Translations under genes and position numbers: made by a program
Origin: Clostridiales bacterium DTU074
Lineage (GTDB): Bacteria; Bacillota; Clostridia; Caldicoprobacterales; Caldicoprobacteraceae
Assembly (NCBI GenBank): GCA_001513075.1
Contig: LFSE01000097.1
Location: forward strand, 5,096-50,321
DNA length: 45,226 nucleotides
Reading direction: 5' to 3'
Notes under the pieces: model-generated
Told to the model about the DNA's origin: nothing
What the model saw: only the letters and a program-made list of their open reading frames with translations
Database searches by the model: none
Shown here: piece after piece, positions 28,224 to 35,957 of the stretch
How positions within the stretch are numbered: position 1 is the first letter of the stretch
Layout of the letters: every line of letters starts with the position of its first letter

Positions 28224-28847
28224 GTGAAGAGAAGATTTTTTGTAGTATTTACCCTTTTGATAGTGGCATCTTTGCTAGCAGCTATGGGTTCAGGTGCTAT
28301 TGATGTATTTAGTGCAGAAAGAGAAGTAACTATGAAAGTAGTAAGTGATGCAGAGGGATTGATATCACTTGAGGGAGATGGGAAATATGCAAAGGAAGGA
28401 ACCAAAGGAAAAGAAAAAGGGAAACTGTATCTGGATTTTACCAATACATCAGTGGGTGGCCAAGGGCTAAATCCGCAGGCGATATCTGAGTTTCATGAAG
28501 TATTCAGAGTAACAAACAAAAGTGAAAAAACAGTTTATGTATGGTTTGAGGCTAAAGGATGGGATTCGCAACACAATGCTGGATTACAATATATAGTAGA
28601 TAAAACCAATGGAAATATTATCAAGGCGACAGATACATACAAAACAAATACCTTATTAACCACGACAGGGTGGAATTTTAAAAATGGTGTAGGCAATATG
28701 GCATATGTGCAACTTGATCCGGGAGAATATTTTAGCGTCAAGATTACTGTTGATACTAGATTAAGCAATGGTTATGGAAATCCTTACTATAATTGGGATC
28801 ACACAGTAATTGTTAAGGCCAATACCACTGCGCCAGTTCAGAAGTAA
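28224..28847 (+). CDS. Secreted DUF1102-like surface protein
   Basis: A 207-residue protein starting at GTG 28224, seven bases after AGGAGGG; the open frame extends 10 codons upstream without a ribosome site. It has a basic-hydrophobic signal (VKRRFFVVFTLLIVASLLAA), then MGSGAIDVFSAEREVTMKV and VSDAEGLISLEGDGKY. This arrangement closely resembles haloarchaeal DUF1102 proteins, in which GTGAF, ADR and V.V..D..A.L.L follow the signal. The rest is beta-rich with aromatic residues (VFRVTNKSEKTVYVWFEAKG; LDPGEYFSVKITVD), like the Ig-like fold of TasA/camelysin-type exported proteins. There are no cysteines after the signal. The next gene encodes a SipW-like signal peptidase that probably cleaves it. 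I infer a cell-surface or fibre-forming protein under control of the upstream two-component system. Confidence 0.8.
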   Translation: MKRRFFVVFTLLIVASLLAAMGSGAIDVFSAEREVTMKVVSDAEGLISLEGDGKYAKEGTKGKEKGKLYLDFTNTSVGGQGLNPQAISEFHEVFRVTNKSEKTVYVWFEAKGWDSQHNAGLQYIVDKTNGNIIKATDTYKTNTLLTTTGWNFKNGVGNMAYVQLDPGEYFSVKITVDTRLSNGYGNPYYNWDHTVIVKANTTAPVQK

Positions 28848-28879
28848 ATACAATCAGTGTATAAAACATAATAATGCTA

Positions 28880-28921
28880 AATAGAACTATAGATTAGGGC
28901 TCTAATCTATAGTTCTATTTT
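28880..28921 (+). terminator. 18-bp perfect hairpin between the DUF1102 and signal-peptidase genes
   Basis: AATAGAACTATAGATTAG (28880-28897) pairs perfectly with its complement at 28902-28919, loop GGCT, followed by a short T-rich stretch (TTTTATT including the arm end). It is AT-rich but long. It probably ends most transcripts after the secreted protein and lets some read through into the peptidase gene, giving more substrate than enzyme. Confidence 0.8.
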
Positions 28922-28940
28922 ATTAATCAGGGAGGAAAGC

Positions 28941-30077
28941 ATGAACAAAGTTTTGAATCCTAAAAAACTGATTTATTTTTTTCTGATATTAATATGTGTA
29001 TTTATCGTTTTTGTAAAGTATATGAATCTGAATGACAAACTTCCATTTGGGCTCTGGTATGTTCAATCTGATAGTATGAAACCTACGATAACAATTGATG
29101 ATGGCTTTATTCTTATTAGATCAAATGAATATTCTGTCAATGACATAATAACGTTTAGACCTCAGGTCTTAAATGATGAATATGTAACCCATAGAATTAT
29201 TGATGTTACCGATGATGGTAAGTATATAACAAAGGGAGACTATAACCAGTCGACGGATCAGGAAGGTGGCGAACCGGCCGTCGATAAAGAGTATATTGTT
29301 GGAAAAGTTATGGTGATCAATGAAAGGCCCTTTATTATACCGAATTTGGGAATTATCTCCCGCAGGATTAATGAAATGGTGGGAGATATTAACGTTTTCA
29401 AATTATTATCCATGGGAATCTTTGTATATCTGATAGGGTATATTTTGGATACCTTTGCTGAAAGAAATAAGCCTTCAAATAAGAAGAAACTGCGTTTGAT
29501 TGATATCGCCCCATATTTTGACTGGGTTTTTCTTATACTTTGCGCAACTTTGCTTATCAATATTTTCTTTCTGGTATGGACAATAAAATCCTGGGGTGCC
29601 GAAGAAATTGGCTATGTTGTTGTGTCTACAGAGGGAATTTCAGCCCCATTGCCCGGTGAGGTGTTTACAGAGACAAGGGCTTTGGAAAACAGGACTTTGT
29701 TTCCCTTTGTTACTGTGATGGAAGCGCAAAGAGCTGGGGTGGAGGTAAATCCAAAAAAGCTTAAACTGCCACCAAAACAGCATCATGAGTACCTTGTAGT
29801 CATAAAGGCACCCGATGATATAGGATATTATATAGAAAGGATACACAAAAAATCCTATCCCGATTTACTGCCGGATAAACTCCTGGTTTATTTATATTCA
29901 AAAGGCGAGATTCTACCGCTGGTGGTTATATTCGGTCCAGTCATTCTTCTGAATATTGCTCTTTTTATATGGTGGAACAGGCGTTGGCAAACCGGAGAGA
30001 AGGAAGTCATGGGATGGTTGATAGCATTGAGGAAATTGTTAAAACCCGTGATCAAGTATTTCCAAAATGCAGGATGA
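28941..30077 (+). CDS. SipW/archaeal-type signal peptidase I with C-terminal membrane extension
   Basis: A 378-residue member of peptidase family S26B. After an N-terminal membrane span (residues 10-27), the catalytic serine is S45 in QSDSMKPTI, the catalytic histidine that replaces lysine of ordinary signal peptidase is H84 in YVTHRIIDV, and an aspartate lies in KGDYNQSTD (D100 or D106). This Ser-His-Asp layout and spacing match SipW and the ER/archaeal enzymes. More spans occur at about 153-170 and 193-214, then an outer domain of about 110 residues and a final span near 320-345. SipW is about 190 residues, so the second half is an addition of unknown role. GGGAGG precedes the ATG. It probably matures the DUF1102-like proteins upstream. 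Confidence 0.88.
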   Translation: MNKVLNPKKLIYFFLILICVFIVFVKYMNLNDKLPFGLWYVQSDSMKPTITIDDGFILIRSNEYSVNDIITFRPQVLNDEYVTHRIIDVTDDGKYITKGDYNQSTDQEGGEPAVDKEYIVGKVMVINERPFIIPNLGIISRRINEMVGDINVFKLLSMGIFVYLIGYILDTFAERNKPSNKKKLRLIDIAPYFDWVFLILCATLLINIFFLVWTIKSWGAEEIGYVVVSTEGISAPLPGEVFTETRALENRTLFPFVTVMEAQRAGVEVNPKKLKLPPKQHHEYLVVIKAPDDIGYYIERIHKKSYPDLLPDKLLVYLYSKGEILPLVVIFGPVILLNIALFIWWNRRWQTGEKEVMGWLIALRKLLKPVIKYFQNAG

Positions 30078-30139
30078 AATAATATAAAAATAGGTGCCGA
30101 GCTCTTTTTTTTTTTACAAGCTGAACAAGCAGAAAATAT

Positions 30140-30188
30140 AAAAAGCAAAACTGTAAATACATATAATTTATGACATATTGCTTTTTTT
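30140..30188 (+). terminator. Terminator after the signal-peptidase gene
   Basis: AAAAAGCAA (30140-30148) pairs with TTGCTTTTT (30178-30186), with inner partial pairing of TAAAT and ATTTA; seven T follow the GC pair on the plus strand. The stem is AT-rich and the loop is long, so strength is uncertain. It separates the secretion module from the sugar locus. Confidence 0.5.
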
Positions 30189-30216
30189 GAAGGAAAAAGC
30201 GTTGAGAATGTATAAT
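30187..30216 (+). promoter_or_regulatory. Sigma-A-type promoter for the carbohydrate locus
   Basis: TTGAAG (30187-30192) and TATAAT (30211-30216) are separated by 18 bases. The predicted start is near 30223, about 30 bases before the first gene of the locus. It directly follows the terminator T run. Confidence 0.65.
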
Positions 30217-30255
30217 TTATAATAAAGAGTAAAAGCAGGGAGGATGAAATTTGTT

Positions 30256-31104
30256 ATGATACCAACAGTAGATTTTTTCGGGACACGGATAACGCGTTTA
30301 ATCCTGGGAGATAATCCTTTTAATGGACACTCTTATATTCCGGAAATTCATGACGGTGAGGAAATGATGGACTATTATACGGCTGATAATTGTATAAGGG
30401 CACTGTTTGAGGCAGAGGAAAGTGGAATAAATGCATATATGGCGCTGGCAGACCCCTTTATACTGCGAGTAATTCGGCAGTACCGCAAAGAGGGCGGAAA
30501 GATGAAAATTCTTTTTCAAACTTATCCTGCTATAGAATTGGAAACAAATCTCTGGATGATGGAAAAATGTGAACCTATAGCCATATACCATCAGGGAGGA
30601 ACGGCAGATTACATGTATGAGATGGGAGATATCGACGGCTTGAGTAAAAGAATAAAACTGATAAAGAACACCGGACTGCCTACAGGTCTGGGTACCCATG
30701 TCCCTGAAATAGTGCTGCAGGCTGAAGAGGAGAATTGGGGTGTTGACTTTTACATGACATCTCTTTACAATGCCCGAAAGACTCAGCGCGGGCAACAGAG
30801 CGGCTTTATAACGGGTAAACCAAAGCATTTAGTGTTTTATCCTGAAGATAGGTTTTTGATGTTTGATGTCATTAAAAAAGTCAATAAACCTTGCATAGCA
30901 TTTAAAATTTTCGCAGGAGGCCAAGTTTTTTATAATAAGCCGGAGGAAGAAATTCCCGCCATTGTAGAAGGTGTATTCAGGGAAACATTTGAGAACATTA
31001 AGCCTAATGATTTGGTGTGTATCGGTGTTTTTCAGAAGTACAAGAACCAAATAAAGGAGAATACGGACATAGTTAAGTCAATATTTAAGTCAGGTAAGGG
31101 ATAA
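30256..31104 (+). CDS. Uncharacterised TIM-barrel-like protein, first gene of sugar locus
   Basis: About 282 residues. I recognise no named family. The opening FFGTRITRLILGDNPFNGHSY resembles the first strand and loop of some aldo/keto-reductase-like and aldolase-like barrels, and alternating strand-helix segments follow (GINAYMALADP; MKILFQTYP; EPIAIYHQGGTADY; LPTGLGTHVPEIVLQAEEENWGVDFY; KPCIAFKIFAGGQ), as in a TIM barrel. No signal peptide, so cytoplasmic. The ATG at 30244 touches the GGGAGG site, whereas the one at 30256 is 12 bases from it; I prefer 30256. Its promoter and position suggest a role in sugar metabolism with the genes that follow, but the reaction is unknown. Confidence 0.75.
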   Translation: MIPTVDFFGTRITRLILGDNPFNGHSYIPEIHDGEEMMDYYTADNCIRALFEAEESGINAYMALADPFILRVIRQYRKEGGKMKILFQTYPAIELETNLWMMEKCEPIAIYHQGGTADYMYEMGDIDGLSKRIKLIKNTGLPTGLGTHVPEIVLQAEEENWGVDFYMTSLYNARKTQRGQQSGFITGKPKHLVFYPEDRFLMFDVIKKVNKPCIAFKIFAGGQVFYNKPEEEIPAIVEGVFRETFENIKPNDLVCIGVFQKYKNQIKENTDIVKSIFKSGKG

Positions 31105-31245
31105 AAACCCGGATGGTAAACCAGGTTTGATTTGGATTGTTGCAGATAGGGTTATTACACTGTTTCAATGAGAACTTAATAATGAAGGATTTTAAGAACT
31201 GCTGTAGAATAAAAGAATAAAATTATAAAATGGGGGATAGCGGCA

Positions 31246-34122
31246 ATGAGGCTTATAAAGAAGACAGGCGTATGGGACATGTTCAGACGTGAAACCAGCC
31301 TTATTATCACGGATGAGAAGACTCTGGACAACATTATCGAGGATCCGTCGAAACCCCTGTTGGATAAGGACAATAGGGGATTCTCGATGGAAAAGCGTTC
31401 CTTGTATGATGAAAAAACAACTCTGTTGGATATCTGCCGGAAGGGAAAGGAAAACAAAGCGGAACAGCTGGCCGTGTCTTATGATTTCTTCTTCGGCGGC
31501 AGCAAGAGGGAGAATTATCCCGACAGCGAGAAGACTATAAAGGCATTTAAAATAATTCATGATACAGCCAAAGAATATGGAATGGGTTTTTCAGCCAGTA
31601 TAGTTTCTCCACTCGATATTGGAGGCGGATATGCCCGGAAACATGAGAATACAGGTTTCACCTATCAGTTTGCCGAGGGAGCCATAAAGCCCGACGGTAC
31701 ATATTCCATTCCGGTTACTCTTCAGACCCAGTGGCTCAATAATAAAGGGCCGATACAGCTTAAATTGGAGAAGGTAATGGTGTTTGCCTTCAATGAAGAA
31801 AGAATCGAGGATACAAATCTGTTCTATGTGGATCCAAATGACATAAGGGACATTTCCGATACGGCTCAATATGAGATTGATGAGGAATCGATCCATGTTT
31901 CCTTCAACGGTTACGGAAGCGGAAACATGCGGGTGTTCGGAAAAACATCGGAGGGCAACAGGTATTCAAGATGCATGGCTGTGATGATCTACAGGACGCC
32001 GGAGCTTGATTATTTTGCGGAGGATGCGCTGGATTATATGAAAGGGATAATCGATCTTCACCATAAAGCGGGCATCAGTTACACGGGTTTCTACTCCGAT
32101 GAGATGCATATTCAATTCGATTGGGACCTGTTTAATCACTTTGGAGAAAATGAAATCAATACCCGTTATGTTTCCAGGGGATTAAAGGATGAATACGCCA
32201 GAAGATACGGAGAGGAATACAGGGATTTTGAAAAATATATGATCTATTTTGCCTATCATCAGCATGACTTTCTGGATGGAGAAGAGGGAAGGGAAGCAAG
32301 CCAGCATGTGTTTGGGAAGGATGAAAAAAGCATATACGAGACCTGGCTGTTCCGCAAGCGGTATTTTGAAATGCTGCAACGTCAGGTAGTGGATCTCTGC
32401 GTTAAAGCCAAGGAATATGCTGAAGAGCTATTCGGCGGTCCGATTCACACAAAAGCCCACTCCACATGGCAGGAGTCCCCGACCTGTGATCGCTTCTATA
32501 AGGAGGCCCTGTTCTCGGAATGGCAGCGGGGGGATATTTCACGATATGATTATACTCCCAGCTATTATTGGTCCTCTTCCATACGCGAAAATATAGCTGC
32601 CTGCTACGATTATTTCAAGTGGAATGATTTTTTGACCGGCGGGGGCACCGATCATCCTGAAGGAGGATTTGCCGACAGAAATTACTATAGCCAGGCCTTT
32701 GCTTGCAGCCTGGCAGTTCTCAACAAAACCCCAATTGCTTATAACGGAAGCTGGGGAAGCCCGAAGGAAGTCCTCAGGCGAATACGAAATGTGGGTACTG
32801 CCTACGGCAATCTGACCAATGCTTTTGAGCACAATCTGGTGCAGGGATTGACATCGAGGGAGACCGATGTACTGGCCATATACCCGTTGGATTTAAATTA
32901 TGTTGAAGAGCGCTTTGGCAGTTGGATGGTACAATACGGCTATTGTAACTATATAACTGAAGATAAGATCCTTGAAGAGAAGCCGGAGATTGAGGATGGG
33001 CATCTTGTTATCCGGGGAAGAAAATACAGAGCCCTGGTAATACTTTTCTCTCCTTTCATCAGACCGGAAACCCTCGATTTGATTCGCAAGTTTGTGGAGA
33101 ATAGGGGAAAGGTTCTTTGGACATCAGTTTATCCCCTTGAAGCCCGCAGCAATCCTCCTGTGTTAGGGGATTGGATGGGGTTGTTTGGCATAAAATCAAT
33201 ACAGCCGGCCTATAGAGGATACTGTCAGAAGGATGAGATGGTCAAGTTCGAAAACAGTCTGTCAGGCGTGGAAGATATGCCGATTTTGACCGATATGCTG
33301 CCGGATTACCTCTATCCCGTACAGCCGGCTGAAGGGGCTGAGGTTGTGGCTAAAGTAAAGGATATGGTTGTGGGTGTTGCCAAGAAATACAGCAGCGGTG
33401 GTACGGCCGTTTATTTGGGCTTCCGTCCCCGGGATGATCAATCCTGTTCCACCGGTCGGGATGTTTCCACCCTGTTCTCGGTTCTGGTGAAGCTGGGAGC
33501 ATATAAACCGGATGGATGCGAAATCAGGTCCCGGCGATCGGACAGCCGGTATCTGATGAACCGATTCCCCAACGGAAGCGTATCGATTACCAATCATTAT
33601 CGAACGTTTTATGAGGAATGGGATGGGAAATTTTTCAGGGATGAGGATGAGGATAGGAAGGCTTTGGCAGGCAGGAAACTTCCGCCTGTGGAAATAGACC
33701 TGACGGATACGGAGATTGGGGGAAACAGGATTACATACTCGGGAATGGATGTTTTGACCTACCGTCTTGATGAGAATAACAGGCTGGTTGGTTTTGCAGG
33801 AAGCAGTACGACCGGTATTTCGATAAACGGAAAAGAATACAGCTTTGTTGAAACTCCCACAAATGTGGTTTGGACCGAAATTGCCAGGGAGCATTTGACG
33901 GATGAAGTCGCAAGGCTGTTTGTAGTTAAAATAGATCTGCCAGGTGAGGTCAGGCTTCCACTGCCGATCGATAGCCCGGAAGACTATAGTGCAGGCTTGT
34001 GCGGTGATTCTGTATATGAGGTATACGAGCCGGTGAAATTCAGATACGAAAATGATTGTTTGATTCTGAATATTGATGAAGGAACTGCCGGAAAGTGGAT
34101 TGCTGTATATAAGAAAAATTAA
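31246..34122 (+). CDS. Large GH42-like putative glycoside hydrolase, cytoplasmic
   Basis: A 958-residue protein without signal peptide. The N-terminal 230 residues form a mostly beta module (FFFGGSKRENYP; SIPVTLQTQWL). A barrel-like region follows with DYMKGIIDLHHKAGISYTGF then YSDEMHIQFDWD, where E286 is a candidate acid/base. Residues about 520-690 resemble the Rossmann-like trimerisation domain of GH42 beta-galactosidases (PKEVLRRIRNVGTAYGN, DVLAIYP, KYRALVILFSPFIRPETLDL), and a beta-rich C-terminal domain ends the protein. This layout suggests a clan GH-A hydrolase, but I see no clear match to a numbered family and cannot name the substrate. A close paralogue begins at 44967. It lies 141 bases after the barrel gene and 13 bases before the next gene; GGGGG precedes its ATG. 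Confidence 0.75.
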   Translation: MRLIKKTGVWDMFRRETSLIITDEKTLDNIIEDPSKPLLDKDNRGFSMEKRSLYDEKTTLLDICRKGKENKAEQLAVSYDFFFGGSKRENYPDSEKTIKAFKIIHDTAKEYGMGFSASIVSPLDIGGGYARKHENTGFTYQFAEGAIKPDGTYSIPVTLQTQWLNNKGPIQLKLEKVMVFAFNEERIEDTNLFYVDPNDIRDISDTAQYEIDEESIHVSFNGYGSGNMRVFGKTSEGNRYSRCMAVMIYRTPELDYFAEDALDYMKGIIDLHHKAGISYTGFYSDEMHIQFDWDLFNHFGENEINTRYVSRGLKDEYARRYGEEYRDFEKYMIYFAYHQHDFLDGEEGREASQHVFGKDEKSIYETWLFRKRYFEMLQRQVVDLCVKAKEYAEELFGGPIHTKAHSTWQESPTCDRFYKEALFSEWQRGDISRYDYTPSYYWSSSIRENIAACYDYFKWNDFLTGGGTDHPEGGFADRNYYSQAFACSLAVLNKTPIAYNGSWGSPKEVLRRIRNVGTAYGNLTNAFEHNLVQGLTSRETDVLAIYPLDLNYVEERFGSWMVQYGYCNYITEDKILEEKPEIEDGHLVIRGRKYRALVILFSPFIRPETLDLIRKFVENRGKVLWTSVYPLEARSNPPVLGDWMGLFGIKSIQPAYRGYCQKDEMVKFENSLSGVEDMPILTDMLPDYLYPVQPAEGAEVVAKVKDMVVGVAKKYSSGGTAVYLGFRPRDDQSCSTGRDVSTLFSVLVKLGAYKPDGCEIRSRRSDSRYLMNRFPNGSVSITNHYRTFYEEWDGKFFRDEDEDRKALAGRKLPPVEIDLTDTEIGGNRITYSGMDVLTYRLDENNRLVGFAGSSTTGISINGKEYSFVETPTNVVWTEIAREHLTDEVARLFVVKIDLPGEVRLPLPIDSPEDYSAGLCGDSVYEVYEPVKFRYENDCLILNIDEGTAGKWIAVYKKN

Positions 34123-34135
34123 TGGGGGAATTGGC

Positions 34136-35833
34136 ATGTCCGAGAAAAAATATTTGAATCATTTAAACGGCCCTGTAGCCGGTAAAGATGGACTGGGACG
34201 GAAGCTTCCCATGATTGATGAGGTTGGACCCAGAAGGCCTGATCGCTATGTGGGAATATTCTATTTTGTTCATAAGGGACCCGAAAACAGTGGCCAGCCC
34301 ATCAATGTAACGGAGGTGCTTGAAAAATACCCGGAAGCTTCCAAGGATTTCAACCATACGGCTTGGGGCCCGCCAGGCAGTGTATACCACTGGGGTGAAC
34401 CCCTTTTTGGTTACTATCTGACCGATGATGAATGGGTAATCCGCAAGCATATAGAAATGTTGACCTACGCAGACATTGACTTTCTGGTATTCGATACCAC
34501 CAACAGGCTGACTTTCAAACACAATTGCAAAACCATCATATCAATCCTGAACGAATATGTTCAGGAAGGATGGAAGGTACCGCAGATTGTATATTATACA
34601 AATACCAGGTCCGGCGAAACCATTCGTGAGATTTATGAAGACATATATAAAACCGGTTTCTGCCCCGATACATGGTTTTGCTGGGAAGGTAAGCCTTTGA
34701 TCATAGGAATGCCGGAAGAATGTCCGGAAGAGATCCGGGATTTCTTTACCTTCCGTTTATCCCAGTGGCCTACCGAACCCTTTAAAGAGGGAGGCTTTCC
34801 ATGGATTGCCTTTGAAAGGCCTCAGCATGTATTCCGCGATAAGGACGGGAATGCGGAGGTAATAAGCGTATCGGTTGCCCAGCATCCCCAGATAAAATTC
34901 GGGGACTCAGCCATGTATGGCGAGGTTCGCAACAGGGGCAGGGCCTTCCGTGATGGTTATAATGACAGGACTCCCGGTGCTTTGCGCTGGGGTTTCAATA
35001 TTGCAGAACAGTGGGAATATGCCATTGAGCAGGATCCGAAGATCATATTCGTAACAGGATGGAATGAGTGGACGATGGGGCGTTTTAAAGGACCTAAAGA
35101 TCGGCCTATAACGTTCATTGATCAGGCAAATCAGGAGTTCAGCAGGGATATAGAACCAATGAAAGGCGGGCATTTTGATGATTATTATATGCAGCTGATA
35201 GACTATATACGTCGATTTAAGGGCGTTGATCCCGTCCCGCAGGCAGGGGCTAAAAAGACCATTGATATAAGGGGCTCTTTTGGTCAATGGGAGGATGTAC
35301 AGCCCGCCTATTACGATATGCCCTTTGGAAACGTTAAACGGAATCATCCGGGATATGGCGGAGTTATCTATAAAAACGATGGCGGCAATCATGATATAGA
35401 TATAATGAAGATAGCCCGGGATGATAAACGCCTGTATTTTTATGTCAGAACTCGTGAACCTATCGTAAGATACTCCTTTACTCCATGGATGCGTCTCTAT
35501 CTTCACATAGAGGGAAACGATCATGTGGGATGGGAAGGTTACCAATACGCCTTAAACCTTGAGTTGATAGACGGTGATTTTTCCATAGTTCATAAAAGCC
35601 TGGGCGGATGGAGGTGGAAGCCGGTAGGCCGTGCTCCGCTTAAAGTGGAAGGCAATGAAATGATGTTATCGGTGTCCAGGGAACTGCTGGGGATAGGCAA
35701 AGGCGATGCCCCCTTCGAGATCCATTTCAAATGGGCAGACAGTATAAAGGGAGATTGGTCAATAGAGGATTTATATCTCCATGGTGACACCGCCCCATAC
35801 GGTCGCCTGAATTTCGTATATGCATGCAAATAA
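34136..35833 (+). CDS. GH99/GH71-like putative glycoside hydrolase with C-terminal CBM9-like domain
   Basis: About 565 residues from the ATG at 34136 (GGGGGAA upstream). The N-terminal part (residues 35-370) reads like GH71/GH99 or WbsX-type proteins: YVGIFYFVH, the region DDEWVIRKHIEMLTYADIDFL with LVFDTTNRLTF, KVPQIVYYTNT, GKPLIIG, and FVTGWNEWTMGRF, where E311 is the typical acidic residue of the WNEW motif. From about 380 on, IDIRGSFGQWEDVQPAYYDM opens a beta-sandwich resembling CBM9/DOMON carbohydrate-binding domains (LYFYVRTREPI; MRLYLHIEGN). No signal peptide. It lies 13 bases after the 958-residue gene, so the two are co-translated. The activity is probably on an imported oligosaccharide. 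Confidence 0.75.
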   Translation: MSEKKYLNHLNGPVAGKDGLGRKLPMIDEVGPRRPDRYVGIFYFVHKGPENSGQPINVTEVLEKYPEASKDFNHTAWGPPGSVYHWGEPLFGYYLTDDEWVIRKHIEMLTYADIDFLVFDTTNRLTFKHNCKTIISILNEYVQEGWKVPQIVYYTNTRSGETIREIYEDIYKTGFCPDTWFCWEGKPLIIGMPEECPEEIRDFFTFRLSQWPTEPFKEGGFPWIAFERPQHVFRDKDGNAEVISVSVAQHPQIKFGDSAMYGEVRNRGRAFRDGYNDRTPGALRWGFNIAEQWEYAIEQDPKIIFVTGWNEWTMGRFKGPKDRPITFIDQANQEFSRDIEPMKGGHFDDYYMQLIDYIRRFKGVDPVPQAGAKKTIDIRGSFGQWEDVQPAYYDMPFGNVKRNHPGYGGVIYKNDGGNHDIDIMKIARDDKRLYFYVRTREPIVRYSFTPWMRLYLHIEGNDHVGWEGYQYALNLELIDGDFSIVHKSLGGWRWKPVGRAPLKVEGNEMMLSVSRELLGIGKGDAPFEIHFKWADSIKGDWSIEDLYLHGDTAPYGRLNFVYACK

Positions 35834-35957
35834 ACATATTTTCTTCCTGATAGCTGAAATTTGTTGAAATTTACAAAATCTTATTAAAGGCTGTTTATAA
35901 CTAAAGGTGCATGAAAAGAACTGCTGATCATTACATGACTTTGGAAGGAGGATAAAT

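Noticed and set aside
30105-30115. Run of eleven T as a terminator for the signal-peptidase gene
   Set aside because: No stable stem precedes the run; only GAGCTC lies next to it. The hairpin at 30140-30188 is the better candidate.
33262-34137. Open frame of 291 codons on the minus strand inside the GH42-like gene
   Set aside because: Antisense to an intact long gene and without ribosome site or family pattern.
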